From assembly GCF_004363725.1 (NCBI RefSeq), contig NZ_SNZF01000003.1, forward strand, positions 186,001 to 250,000: a DNA stretch of 64,000 bases, written 5' to 3'. The stretch comes from Aquamicrobium defluvii (lineage in GTDB: Bacteria; Pseudomonadota; Alphaproteobacteria; Rhizobiales; Rhizobiaceae). Below are positions 26,301-35,469 of the stretch, piece by piece; positions within the stretch are counted from its first letter, which is position 1; each line of letters starts with the position of its first letter. The position numbers and the translations under genes are program-made. Under the pieces are notes generated by a model, which did not search any database, was not told the origin of the DNA, and saw only the letters and a list, made by a program, of their open reading frames with translations.

Positions 26301-26762
26301 CTTCTTGACCGCCTCGATGTCGTCGGGAAGCGGTTCCGTGGCCGGTATGACCGGCACGCCAACCTCGATGGCGAGGTTGCGCGCGTCGACCTTGTTGCCA
26401 AGGCGGCGCATGGTGGCCGGCTTCGGGCCGATGAAGGTAATGCCGGCCGCCTCACAGGCTTCCACGAATTCCGGGCTTTCCGAAAGCAGGCCGTAGCCCG
26501 GATGGATGGCATCGGCCCCCGAAAGTTTGGCGACGCGCAGCACTTCCTCGATCGACAGATAGCTTTCGATGGGCCCCAGATCGCGCGCAAGATGCGGCCC
26601 GCGCCCGACCTGATAACTCTCGTCCGCCTTGAACCGGTGCAGGGCATATTTGTCTTCTTCCGCCCAGATGGCCACGGTTTTGAGGCCCAGCTCATTGGCC
26701 GCGCGGAACACGCGGATGGCGATTTCAGACCGGTTGGCGACAAGAATCTTCGTGATGGCCAA
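23304..26762 (-). CDS. pyc: Pyruvate carboxylase
   Basis: This 1152-residue biotin enzyme carboxylates pyruvate to oxaloacetate. In order: biotin carboxylase with ATP-grasp (about residues 1-450, ILVANRSEIAIRVFRAANELG), carboxyltransferase (about 530-800, VTDTTMRDGHQSLLATRMR), an allosteric and tetramerisation region, and the biotinyl domain with biotin-Lys in EAMKMETAL near the C-terminus. The start is TTG at 26762, preceded by GGAG with a 7-base gap, giving LAITKILVANR; the upstream ATG at 26825 adds a non-homologous 21-residue stretch. Oxaloacetate made here feeds aspartate and hence asd. Confidence 0.95.
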   Translation of the reverse strand: MAITKILVANRSEIAIRVFRAANELGLKTVAIWAEEDKYALHRFKADESYQVGRGPHLARDLGPIESYLSIEEVLRVAKLSGADAIHPGYGLLSESPEFVEACEAAGITFIGPKPATMRRLGNKVDARNLAIEVGVPVIPATEPLPDDIEAVKKLAAEIGYPLMLKASWGGGGRGMRVIRSEADLAREVMEGKREAKAAFGKDEVYLEKLIERARHVEVQILGDTHGNAVHLFERDCSIQRRNQKVVERAPAPYLSDELRQELCGHALKIARETDYIGAGTVEFLQDADTGKFYFIEVNPRIQVEHTVTEEVTGIDIVKAQIHILDGHAIGTPESGVPAQQDIRLQGHALQCRITTEDPEQHFIPDYGRITGYRSAAGFGIRLDGGTAYSGAIITRYYDPLLVKVTASGRTPEEALSRMHRALREFRIRGVATNLTFLEAIITHPKFRDNSYTTRFIDTTPELFTQVKRQDRASKLLTYLADVSVNGHPETRGRPQPKAGMAEPMVPWFTGPIPEGSRNRLDALGPEGFAKWMRAQKQVLVTDTTMRDGHQSLLATRMRTHDIARIAGTYARALPQLLSLECWGGATFDVAMRFLTEDPWERLALIREAAPNILLQMLLRGANGVGYTNYPDNVVQHFVKQAAEGGVDLFRVFDCLNWVENMRVAMDAVAAEGKLCEAAMCYTGDILDPSRAKYDLRYYVALAKELEAAGAHILAVKDMAGLLKPAAARVLFRALREETDLPIHFHTHDTSGLSAATVLAAVEAGVDAVEGAMDAFSGTTSQPCLGSIVEALKGGERDPGLDTEWIRKISFYWEAVRNQYAAFESDLKGPASEVYLHEMPGGQFTNLKEQARSLGLETRWHEVAQAYHDVNLMFGDIVKVTPSSKVVGDMALMMVSQELTVADVENPDRDIAFPDSVVSMLRGDLGQSPGGWPAALQKKALKGAKPITVRPGSLLEAADLAAGKKEAEEKVGRALSEQEFASWLMYPKVFSDFAAAQETYGPVSVLPTPTYFYGMKPEDEIFVDIEKGKTLVIRCLAVGDVDDKGMVTVFFELNGQPRRVKVPDRAHGASAARARRKAEPGNEAHVAAPMPGVVSTVAVAAGQSVRAGDVLLSIEAMKMETALHAERDGTVAELLVRSGDQIDAKDLLIVLE

Positions 26763-26866
26763 TGAGATGCTCCGCTGTCTGGAAGAAGGCGGGCGAATGA
26801 TTAGCGTGAAAATGCTGCGGTGCAACCGGGAATGACGTGACGTGAGGTGCTAAATGCCTGAAACAG

Positions 26867-26898
26867 ACAAAAAGGCCCGGCGCAGGACGCCGGGCCTT
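26867..26898 (-). terminator. Terminator of the livJ-like gene
   Basis: An 11-bp stem (26872-26882 with 26888-26898) with a 5-nt loop is followed on the minus strand by five T residues (26869-26873, partly within the stem base). It sits between the binding-protein gene and the pyc start. Two further hairpins without U-tracts lie at 26941-26964 (GGGTGCA/TGCACCC) and 27005-27024 (GGCAGACG/CGTCTGCC). Confidence 0.75.
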
Positions 26899-27035
26899 CG
26901 TTCGTCAGGTGAGAAGCCTGCTCAGCCGCCTTGTGAAGCGGGGTGCATTCTGACGAGTGCACCCGGCTCCTTCAGCCCTGTCCTTCCAGCCGCATTTGTG
27001 CAACGGCAGACGATTCCGTCTGCCTGCAAAATGCT

Positions 27036-28154
27036 CTAGTCGAGCTGGAAGTAGTTGTACTTGCCGTCGTCGCCCTTGCGCCACTCGTAGACGACATAGT
27101 CGGCGTCGGTGCGGTCGCCCTTCTCGTTGAAGGAGAGTTCGCCCAGCACGGTCTTGAACGGACCCTTTTCCTTGATCGCCTTGGCCACTTCCTGAGGATC
27201 GTTCGAGCCGGCGGCGGTAGCGGCCTGCGCAATGATCTGGGTCGAAGCATAGGCATAGAGCGTGTAGGCTTCCGGCTCGAAACCGCCGGCGCGGAACTTC
27301 TCGACAACTTCCTGCGCGGCGGGGTTCCTGCGCGGATCGGGGCCGAAGGTGTTGAGCGTGCCCTGCACCGCGTCGCCGGCGATCGAGGCCAGCTCGTTGG
27401 AGACGATGCCGTCGCCCGAGAACAGCGGCACGTCCAGGCCCTGGTCCGCGGTCTGGCGGATGATCAGGCCGGCTTCGGTGTGCAGGCCGCCCCAGTAGAT
27501 GAGGGTGACGCCGGCTTCCTTCATCTTGGCGATCAGGGCCGAGAAGTCCTTGTCGCCGGCATTGACGCCTTCATAAAGGACCTCGGTCATTCCGGCCGCG
27601 TTGAGCGCTTTCTTGGTCTCGTCGGCAAGGCCCTGCCCATAAGGGGTCTTGTCGTGGATCACGGCGATCTTCGCATCCTTGTAGTGCTCGGCGATATAGG
27701 CGCCGGCAACCTCGCCCTGCTGGTCGTCACGGCCGCAGACGCGGATGGTGTTCCACAGGCCGCGTTCGGTGAAGACCGGATTGGTGGCGGCGGGCGTCAC
27801 CTCGAGGATGCCGTTCTCGGCATAGACTTCCGACGCCGGGATGGCGACGCCCGAGTTGAAGTGGCCAACCACGAATTTCACGCCGTCGGCAACGAACTTG
27901 TTGGCAACCGAGATGCCCTGCTTCGGGTCGGACACGTCGTCGCCGATCGAAACCTTGACCTGCTCGCCATTGATGCCGCCAGCTGCGTTGATGTCGGCAA
28001 CGGCCTGCTCGGTTCCCCTTTGAATCTGGGCGCCGAATGCAGCATTCGGACCGGTGATCGGTGCGCCGATACCGATGAGAACATCCGCCCAGGCGGTGCC
28101 GCCGAAGACCAGCAGCGCGCCAAGCGACACAGCGGACAAGAGTGACTTCTTCAT
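27036..28154 (-). CDS. Branched-chain amino acid ABC transporter binding protein
   Basis: This 372-residue periplasmic binding protein of the LivJ/BraC class has a signal peptide ([23 protein letters not shown], cleaved near 23/24) and a type I periplasmic-binding fold starting [29 protein letters not shown], with [19 protein letters not shown] in the ligand cleft region. It delivers Leu, Ile, Val and possibly other amino acids to LivHM. GGGAG precedes the ATG. It is the last gene of the minus-strand liv cluster but is separated by 246 bp, so it probably has its own promoter and higher expression. Confidence 0.93.
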   Translation of the reverse strand: MKKSLLSAVSLGALLVFGGTAWADVLIGIGAPITGPNAAFGAQIQRGTEQAVADINAAGGINGEQVKVSIGDDVSDPKQGISVANKFVADGVKFVVGHFNSGVAIPASEVYAENGILEVTPAATNPVFTERGLWNTIRVCGRDDQQGEVAGAYIAEHYKDAKIAVIHDKTPYGQGLADETKKALNAAGMTEVLYEGVNAGDKDFSALIAKMKEAGVTLIYWGGLHTEAGLIIRQTADQGLDVPLFSGDGIVSNELASIAGDAVQGTLNTFGPDPRRNPAAQEVVEKFRAGGFEPEAYTLYAYASTQIIAQAATAAGSNDPQEVAKAIKEKGPFKTVLGELSFNEKGDRTDADYVVYEWRKGDDGKYNYFQLD

Positions 28155-28400
28155 TATACGCTCCCATTTCCAGAGTGGGCGAGTGTTATACTTTCGTGCG
28201 ATGCCCACCCATCTCGCAGAAAGCCAACTTTGCCTATTTCATGGCAGTTGTCACGTCGATTCAACTTTGGCCGGAGTGTCGCTGCGGCAACATTGACGAA
28301 CGCACATCGGGGCCTTTCCCGCACGCCCCGGCACGGCGTTGCGTCGCGCCTTGCTTCCGGAGCCTGCATGGGTCTGTGCTGCATTCGTGCGCCGGGTCTC

Positions 28401-28748
28401 CTAGCTTTTCGGGCGCCAGCTCAGTGGCGACACCTTTTCGTAAAGCCAGCTATACTGGGTGACCATCTGGTTGGTGCGCGTGTAGCGGTAGCCGAGGAAG
28501 CCGAGCAGCATCAGGATGAGGGTGTCGACCAGATAATATTGCGGGCTGAACATGGTGCCGTTGAACAGTGCGTGGTGGATGAAGCGCACGGCGAGGCCCA
28601 GCCCCATCAGATAGAAGAACAGCGCCAGCGGCGGACGCCATGTCTGCGCGCAGGCCCTGCCGGTCATCCACGCGGCCCAGCCGCCGAGCAGGCAGGTAAC
28701 GAAGAAGAACTGCCAGACCGACGGCTCCTCATAGAGAACACCTTGCAT
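28401..28748 (-). CDS. DUF6867 family membrane protein in the liv cluster
   Basis: This 115-residue protein has three hydrophobic segments (about residues 12-31, 40-60 and 72-90) and begins MQGVLYEEPSVWQFFFVTCLLGGWAAWMTGRACAQTW. It matches DUF6867, an uncharacterised family found in Rhizobiales beside liv genes. Its place between livF and the binding-protein gene, on the same strand, suggests an accessory role in branched-chain amino acid transport, but no function has been shown that I know of. ATG selected from the conserved start. Confidence 0.75.
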   Translation of the reverse strand: MQGVLYEEPSVWQFFFVTCLLGGWAAWMTGRACAQTWRPPLALFFYLMGLGLAVRFIHHALFNGTMFSPQYYLVDTLILMLLGFLGYRYTRTNQMVTQYSWLYEKVSPLSWRPKS

Positions 28749-28848
28749 TATGCTGCCTCCCGACTTTGCGCGAGCCCATCTGGCTCCGGCCGCAGTTCGA
28801 ACTTCCAGTTTCTGCGGAACGCCGAAGCCCGGCGCCCCGGTCGCGGTC

Positions 28849-29577
28849 CTAGTGCCGGCCGCCTTCCAGATAGGCGGCGCGCACCTCCGGATCGGCCAGC
28901 AACTCCTTGCCGCTGCCGCTCATCGTCACCCGGCCGTTGACGAGCACGTAGCCACGATGGGCGAGCTTGAGCGCGGCGAAGGCATTCTGCTCGACAAGGA
29001 ACACGGTCAGCCCTTCGGTGCGGTTCAGTTCGCGGATTGCATCGAAGATCTGCTTGACGATCAGCGGCGCAAGACCGAGCGAGGGTTCGTCCAGCAACAG
29101 AAGCTTCGGTCGCGCCATCAGGGCCCGGCCGATCGACAGCATTTGCTGTTCGCCGCCGGACAGGGTGCCGCCGCGCTGGGTCAGCCGCTCCTTGAGGCGA
29201 GGGAACAGGGTGAACACCTTCTCCACGTCCTCATCGAAATATTTGAGCTTGTCGAGGCTGGCACCCATCTGCAGGTTTTCCAGCACCGTCATACGCGGGA
29301 AGATGCGGCGGCCTTCCGGCGACTGCGCGATACGAAGCCGCGCGATTTCATGGGTCGGCAGCTGCGTGATGTTGGTTCCCGCAAAGCTGATGGTGCCTGA
29401 AGACGCCCTCGGCGTGCCGAAAATGGTCATCATCAGCGTCGACTTGCCGGCGCCGTTGGCGCCGATCAGCGCGACAATCTCGCCCTCGCTGACACTGACA
29501 TTGACCCCGTTGAGGGCCTGAATGTTTCCGTAGAAGGTTTCGACGTTCCTGACGTCGAGCAACGGTGCCGTGGACAT
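28849..29577 (-). CDS. livF: Branched-chain amino acid ABC transporter ATPase LivF
   Basis: This 242-residue ATPase has Walker A GANGAGKST, the ABC signature LSGGEQQMLSIGRALM and Walker B KLLLLDEPSLGL, with VFLVEQNAFAALKLAHRGYVL typical of LivF. It pairs with LivG to power LivHM at the inner membrane. Its start overlaps the livG stop by one base (TAATG), so the two are translationally coupled. Normal length. Confidence 0.95.
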   Translation of the reverse strand: MSTAPLLDVRNVETFYGNIQALNGVNVSVSEGEIVALIGANGAGKSTLMMTIFGTPRASSGTISFAGTNITQLPTHEIARLRIAQSPEGRRIFPRMTVLENLQMGASLDKLKYFDEDVEKVFTLFPRLKERLTQRGGTLSGGEQQMLSIGRALMARPKLLLLDEPSLGLAPLIVKQIFDAIRELNRTEGLTVFLVEQNAFAALKLAHRGYVLVNGRVTMSGSGKELLADPEVRAAYLEGGRH

Positions 29578-31037
29578 TATTTGCGCCCCCCGCGCCTGTT
29601 TGCCGGTCCGGATGCGGCCTTTCTGGCAAGAGCCTTCGCCTGGCCGATCCAGTCTTCGCGGGCGATGCGGCCGTCAAAGGCCAGATAGGCTTCCGCGGCC
29701 GCTATGTCGGCCTTCTTCCATGCGGCGATCTGGTCGAAATGATAGATGCCGTGGGCGTTGAGCTTCTTCTCGTTGACCGGTCCGATCCCCTTGATGAGCT
29801 GGAGATCGTCCGCCTTGCCGCCGCGTGGCGCGGGCATACGGTTCGATATGCCCTGTTCCTTGCCGGCAGCCGCCCCGCCTTTCGCCGGAGCGCCCTTGGC
29901 AGGGGTCCGGGACGGCTCCGCCCCGGCCGCGGCGCTCTTCCTGCCGGGTCTGGCCGCGCCGGCGGTGGCCACCGCTTCGGCCCGTCCTGCCGCCTTCGCG
30001 GCAGGTTTTGCGGCAGCGGGTTTCTCCGCCTTCACCCTCTGCGCCTTGCCGGCTCCCTTTTCGACCGTCACGCGCTCGCCGTTGCCGTGAACGACAGTGT
30101 CGCTCAGCGGTCCGGCCAGCATGGATGCCGACGCCTCGGGCCCGTGCTCGGCATCGGGGCCTGTATCGAGCTGCTCGATGACGTCCTCGTCGCCGACCTC
30201 GATCAGCACCTCCTCGACCTCCTCGTCGTCCACGCCGAGATAGGCGGCGATGACGCTCGGATCGGTGCGCACTTCTTCCGGCGTCCCGTCGGAAATCTTG
30301 CGGCCATATTCCAGCACGACGATGTGGTCGGAGATTTCCATGACCACGGACATGTCGTGCTCGATCAGCAGGATCGACGTGCCCGTGTTGTCCTTGATGT
30401 CGTTGAGCAGGGCGTTCAGCGCCAGCGACTCCTTCGGGTTGAGGCCGGCTGCGGGTTCGTCGAGGCAGAGCAGTTCGGGATCGGTGCACATGGCCCGCGC
30501 GATTTCCAGCCGGCGCTGGGCGCCGTAGGGGAGATCGCCGGCCGGGTCGTCGGCGCGGTCGATGAGATCCGCCTTCTCCAGCCAGTGCCTCGCCTTCTCG
30601 GTCGCCTCCGCGGCTGCCTGCGGATAGCCGCCGACGCCGAACAGGCCAAGGATCGTGTAGCCCGAGGCTTTCATCAGCTTGTTGTGCTGGGCCACCAGCA
30701 GGTTTTCCAGAACCGTCATGCCCGAAAACAGGCGGATGTTCTGGAACGTGCGCGCCACCTTGGCCCTGGCCGTGATCTGGAAGTCCGGCATGCGCTCGAG
30801 CAGGAACTCGTTGCCCGCGCGCCCGGTGAACCGGATCATGCCCTCGGTCGGCTTGTAGAAGCCGGTGATGCAGTTGAACACGGTGGTCTTGCCGGCCCCG
30901 TTGGGACCGATCAGGGCGGTGATCTCGCCGCGCCGCACATCGAAGGACAGGTCGCCGATGGCCACCAGCCCGCCGAACTTCATCGACAGATGCTCAACCC
31001 GCAGGATCGGCATCGCTGTTGTGGTCGTCGCGCTCAT
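29577..31037 (-). CDS. livG: LivG ATPase fused to a helix-hairpin-helix C-terminal domain
   Basis: At 486 residues this is almost twice the normal LivG length of about 255-290. Residues 1 to about 267 form a standard LivG: Walker A GPNGAGKTT, Walker B LLCLDEPAAGLNP, IEHDMSVVMEISDHIVVL. A low-complexity Ala/Lys/Pro/Gly linker follows (about 290-400), then a final domain (about 405-486) with DDLQLIKGIGPVNEKKL and HGIYHFDQIAAWKKADI to GRIAREDWIGQAKALA. That motif resembles the helix-hairpin-helix tail seen on rhizobial NuoE. Function of the tail is unknown. The start overlaps the livM stop (ATGA). Confidence 0.9.
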   Translation of the reverse strand: MSATTTTAMPILRVEHLSMKFGGLVAIGDLSFDVRRGEITALIGPNGAGKTTVFNCITGFYKPTEGMIRFTGRAGNEFLLERMPDFQITARAKVARTFQNIRLFSGMTVLENLLVAQHNKLMKASGYTILGLFGVGGYPQAAAEATEKARHWLEKADLIDRADDPAGDLPYGAQRRLEIARAMCTDPELLCLDEPAAGLNPKESLALNALLNDIKDNTGTSILLIEHDMSVVMEISDHIVVLEYGRKISDGTPEEVRTDPSVIAAYLGVDDEEVEEVLIEVGDEDVIEQLDTGPDAEHGPEASASMLAGPLSDTVVHGNGERVTVEKGAGKAQRVKAEKPAAAKPAAKAAGRAEAVATAGAARPGRKSAAAGAEPSRTPAKGAPAKGGAAAGKEQGISNRMPAPRGGKADDLQLIKGIGPVNEKKLNAHGIYHFDQIAAWKKADIAAAEAYLAFDGRIAREDWIGQAKALARKAASGPANRRGGRK

Positions 31038-32602
31038 CAGCCGTGCCCTTCCTTGGTGAACGAACCCGCGACTGCCTTGCGTTCCTTCAGGAAGGCGGTC
31101 GGCTCGCGACTGCCGACGAAACCGCGCGGCTTCCACACCATGACGATGACCATGGCGGCGCCGAACAGCAGCATGCGGTAGAGCTCAGGCGTGAAATCCG
31201 GTCCGAATATCTGCTTGAGGAATTGCATCTCGCGCAGGATTTCGGTGCCGCCCACCATCACGGCAGCCGCCACCGCGATGCCGCCGAGCGAGCCCATGCC
31301 GCCGAGAACCACGATGGCCAGGATGATCGCCGACTCCAGGAAGATGAAGGATTCGGGACTGACGAAACCTTGCCGCGCGGCGAAGAAGGAGCCGGCGAAG
31401 CCGCCGAACATGGCGCCGATGGCGAAGGCGGTCAGCTTGGTGGTCGTGGTGTTGATGCCGAGCGAACGGCAGGCGATCTCGTCCTCGCGCAGCGCTTCCC
31501 ATGCCCGCCCGACCGGCAGGCGGCGCAGGCGGATGGTGACATAGCCGGTCAGCACGCACAGCGCCAGTATGAGATAGTAGAGGAAAATCTTGTAGTAGGC
31601 GCCGGACTGGGCGATGCCGAACACCTTGGAGATGTAGTTCGGATCCGAGACGTTGAACGATATCACGCCGAAGAAGCTGACCTTGGGAATGCCGGAGATG
31701 CCGGCGGCGCCATTGGTGACCTCGCGCCAGTTGATAAGCACCAGCCGGATGATCTCGCCGAAGGCCAGCGTCACGATGGCCAGATAGTCGCCTCGCAGGC
31801 GCAGCACCGGAAAGCCGAGGATGACGCCCCACATGGCGGCCATGATGCCGGCGACCGGCAGCAGGATCCAGAACGACCAGCCGAACTGCGTGCCGAGCAG
31901 CGCATAGGAATAGGCGCCCACGGCATAGAAGGCGACATAGCCGAGGTCGAGCAGGCCGGCGAGGCCGACCACGATGTTCAGGCCCCACGCCAGCATCACG
32001 TAGATGAGGATCTGGATGCCGAAATTGTCGACCCACTTCAGCGAGCCCTGGAACCCGAACAGCGAAACCATCACGACGGGATAGACCAGCAGGATGGTGA
32101 AACCGAGCGAATAGGAATGGGCGCTGATGAAGCTGCGGAAATAGAAGATCACCCAGGCGATCACATAGATGATCGCGGCGGCGCGCAGCAGGCCGACATA
32201 GGCGCCCCAGTAAGGTCCGACGGCGGCCTGCAGGCTGTTGCCGAACAGGAGCAGGCCGGCGGCCATCACAAGGCCGATCACGAGGTTGGGCTTGCTGAAG
32301 AAGCGCAACGCGAAGGCGGTGGGCAGCTGCCCTGTGCCTGCATCGACCGTTTTCTGCGCCACAAGGAACGGCGTCAGGTAGACGACCTGCAGGAAGCGCA
32401 CGGCAGCGGCGATCAGCACCACCGTGGCGAGCAGGTAGGGACGTGGCACCAGGACCAGCTCGTTGTGGATGTTCTGGTCCGTCTTCACGCCCACCAGCAG
32501 GACGAACATGAAGAAGGCGATGACGGCTGCGTAAAATGCCTCGCGCAGCCCGGCAGCGACGGTGGCGCTGCCAGCGGACTTTTTGGTTTCAGCCATGGCC
32601 AT
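31037..32602 (-). CDS. livM: Branched-chain amino acid ABC transporter permease LivM
   Basis: This 521-residue permease has many hydrophobic helices. It begins with a 60-residue polar and first-helix extension, MAMAETKKSAGSATVAAGLREAFYAAVIAFFMF, followed by the LivM core with ILIYVMLAWGLNIVVGLAGLLDLGYVAFYAVGAYSYALL (about residues 190-230) and GRAWEALREDEIACRSLGINTTTTKLTAFAIGAMFGGFAGSF, the ATPase-contact loop. The N-terminal extension is typical for Rhizobiales LivM. It is three bases from livH and overlaps livG. Confidence 0.94.
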   Translation of the reverse strand: MAMAETKKSAGSATVAAGLREAFYAAVIAFFMFVLLVGVKTDQNIHNELVLVPRPYLLATVVLIAAAVRFLQVVYLTPFLVAQKTVDAGTGQLPTAFALRFFSKPNLVIGLVMAAGLLLFGNSLQAAVGPYWGAYVGLLRAAAIIYVIAWVIFYFRSFISAHSYSLGFTILLVYPVVMVSLFGFQGSLKWVDNFGIQILIYVMLAWGLNIVVGLAGLLDLGYVAFYAVGAYSYALLGTQFGWSFWILLPVAGIMAAMWGVILGFPVLRLRGDYLAIVTLAFGEIIRLVLINWREVTNGAAGISGIPKVSFFGVISFNVSDPNYISKVFGIAQSGAYYKIFLYYLILALCVLTGYVTIRLRRLPVGRAWEALREDEIACRSLGINTTTTKLTAFAIGAMFGGFAGSFFAARQGFVSPESFIFLESAIILAIVVLGGMGSLGGIAVAAAVMVGGTEILREMQFLKQIFGPDFTPELYRMLLFGAAMVIVMVWKPRGFVGSREPTAFLKERKAVAGSFTKEGHG

Positions 32603-32605
32603 GGG

Positions 32606-33508
<903 letters not shown>

Positions 33509-34174
33509 ATTTAAGCCGCTCCCCTGGAATGTCGCCGGACCGGGCGCATTCCTTTTCATCGTTCCCCTAGTGGTACGGTTTCAAGTCCGGATTGCAACTC
33601 CATTTTTTGTTCTTTTACGCGACTTTGGGATGAGATTGGTCCCTCATCGCGGGAGTTGCTTCCTGTTGGCAGGTCAGGGCGGAACCTATCATCGGCCCAA
33701 CGCAATGTCATTGATGTTTTTGGTAAAATTCCGCTTCTTTGGGAAAGAAACAATCGATTTCGCCAAATATTTTGAATGATCCTTGCAACAGATGGAAATT
33801 CAGGAACTCTCCGCCAGTGCCTGCCCGGACCGCAAAACAGGCCCGCCGCAATTCCGCAACGTAACACGTAAGGCCATCTTTGCCGCCCCGCACCGCAGCC
33901 GATGCCCAAGGCTGAACGGACCGGGTCGCCAAGGCTCGGAACAGCATTTTCGGATGCGCTCGTCGCCATGCCGGGCGCGCCGCCGACACCCGGCCACGGC
34001 CCGGCGGCCGAACCGGATGAAAATCCGGCATTCTTCCTTGCCCGCCAGTATCCTCTCGGGTTTCTCGCCGGTCCATCATCACGGAAAATTCCCACATCCT
34101 CTTGTTCTTCCAGTGAGATACGACAGATATATCTGTGGACGACGCAATCCGGCGAAAGAATGAACTGGTGATAT
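33509..34174. other. 666-bp intergenic region between livH and a GntR gene
   Basis: No convincing gene is seen. About 33570-33790 is clearly AT-richer than the surroundings and should hold the minus-strand liv promoter. The open frames in the right half (for example 33783-34163) have Arg/Pro/Ser-rich, non-protein-like composition. A palindrome at 34123-34136 lies close to the GntR gene and is listed separately. Confidence 0.5.
34123..34136. promoter_or_regulatory. Palindrome upstream of the first GntR gene
   Basis: ACAGATATATCTGT is a perfect 14-bp palindrome whose end lies 38 bases before the GntR start codon. Its size and AT-rich centre suit a GntR/FCD dimer site, so it is a candidate autoregulatory operator. 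Confidence 0.4.
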
Positions 34175-34858
34175 ATGAATCCGCGCATCATGGAGATGCG
34201 CGTGATATCCCGACCTGCCGACATCTCATCTCCTGCCGCGACCAGAGCCTTCAATGCGCTGGAGCGAATGGTCGTCACCCTTGAACTGGCCCCGGGAAGC
34301 TTCGTCACCGAAAGCGCACTCATCGGGAAAATCGGGCTCGGCCGCACGCCCGTCCGGGAGGCGGTTCAGCGTCTGGCATGGGATGGGCTGCTGGAGGTGC
34401 GACCACGGGCCGGCATCTCGGTCACGCCGCTGTACGGCAGCGACTGGCTGCGCATCATCGATGCACGCCGCGGTATTGAGAAACTGCTGGCCCGCTCGGC
34501 GGCGCGCTTCGTCACGCGCGAAGTAGCCGGCAGGTTCCACGAGGCCGCGCTTGCCATCCAGCAGGCCGTTCTCGCCACCGACGTCGTTGCCTTCCTCGCT
34601 GCGGACAAGGCGATCAACGAGGCGCTCGCAACCGCGGCCGACAACATGTTCGCATCCCGCGCGGCGGCAGCCCTGCAATCGCACAGCCGCCGCTGCTGGT
34701 TCCGCTTCCGCGCGCATCTGGGAATGGCCGACTGCGCCGCGCTGCATGTTGCGCTGATCCAGTCGGTGCTTGAGGGTGACGAGAACGACGCCGCCCTCAA
34801 TGCCGACAAGCTGATGGATTTCCTGCGCGGCATGGCCGAAGACGCCGCCACCCGGTAA
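34175..34858 (+). CDS. GntR family transcriptional regulator (FCD type)
   Basis: This 227-residue regulator has an N-terminal winged HTH (about residues 22-88, with ELAPGSFVTESALIGKIGLGRTPVREAVQRLAWDGLLEVRPRAGISV) and a C-terminal all-helical FCD ligand domain (about 95-220). FCD regulators usually sense carboxylic acids or amino-acid-related compounds. No target gene is adjacent on the same strand; OsmC runs toward it and the liv operon runs away on the other side, so liv or distant genes could be targets. Start could be ATG at 34175 or 34190; neither has a strong ribosome-binding site. Confidence 0.88.
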   Translation: MNPRIMEMRVISRPADISSPAATRAFNALERMVVTLELAPGSFVTESALIGKIGLGRTPVREAVQRLAWDGLLEVRPRAGISVTPLYGSDWLRIIDARRGIEKLLARSAARFVTREVAGRFHEAALAIQQAVLATDVVAFLAADKAINEALATAADNMFASRAAAALQSHSRRCWFRFRAHLGMADCAALHVALIQSVLEGDENDAALNADKLMDFLRGMAEDAATR

Positions 34859-34975
34859 GCCTCCCGGAAGCAGGACAGAGAGAGCAGCCTGCCTGCGCGC
34901 CGCTTGATCGGAAGTCGCTGATCGGAAGTCTCGTCTGCCCCCTGTCTTCATCCATCAGCCACGGACGCTCGCAAC

Positions 34976-35452
34976 CTATGCCTGAACCGTGATCTCGGGC
35001 TCGTTCCCAACCGGGAAATTGACCGATCGGGCAATGAAGCACATGGCGTGCGCCTTGTGGTGCAGGGCGGCGGCAACATCCGGGTCGGACTGAGCATCGA
35101 TCACGATTTTCGGATGCAGCATCACCGACGTGAACTGACCGGCGCCACCGGCCTCCTCCACCATCTCGCCCAGCGCATTGTCCTCATAGGAGAGCACGGT
35201 TACGCCTGCCTGCGCGCAAAGCCCGAGATACCAGAGCTTGTGGCAGGCGGAAAGCGAGGCCACGAGAAGTTCCTCCGGGTTCCACCGGGCCGGATCTCCC
35301 CGGAAAGCCGGATCTGACGAACCCGCGATCACCGGCTTTGCACGCGCAGTGACTTCATGATTGCGGCTGTAGCCGCGATACGAGCCGGTTCCCGTTCCCT
35401 CATTTCCCGTCCATGTCACTTTGACTTCGTACGTGTGCAGCTTCCCATCCAC
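34976..35452 (-). CDS. OsmC family protein (peroxide/hydroperoxide resistance type)
   Basis: This 158-residue OsmC/Ohr-fold protein probably reduces organic hydroperoxides. It contains NPEELLVASLSACHKLWYLGLCAQAG, with the first active-site cysteine in SACH, and the C-terminal HKAHAMCFIARSVNFPV, with the second cysteine. I chose GTG at 35452 as start because TGGAG lies seven bases before it; an ATG at 35476 extends it by eight residues. That longer start would overlap the palindromic operator shared with the divergent GntR gene, which also argues for the GTG. Confidence 0.88.
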   Translation of the reverse strand: MDGKLHTYEVKVTWTGNEGTGTGSYRGYSRNHEVTARAKPVIAGSSDPAFRGDPARWNPEELLVASLSACHKLWYLGLCAQAGVTVLSYEDNALGEMVEEAGGAGQFTSVMLHPKIVIDAQSDPDVAAALHHKAHAMCFIARSVNFPVGNEPEITVQA

Positions 35453-35469
35453 GGTTGATCTCCATATTG

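Noticed and set aside
33783..34163. A 126-codon plus-strand frame in the liv-GntR gap
   Set aside because: Composition is Arg/Pro/Ser/His-rich with no ribosome-binding site and no recognisable pattern.
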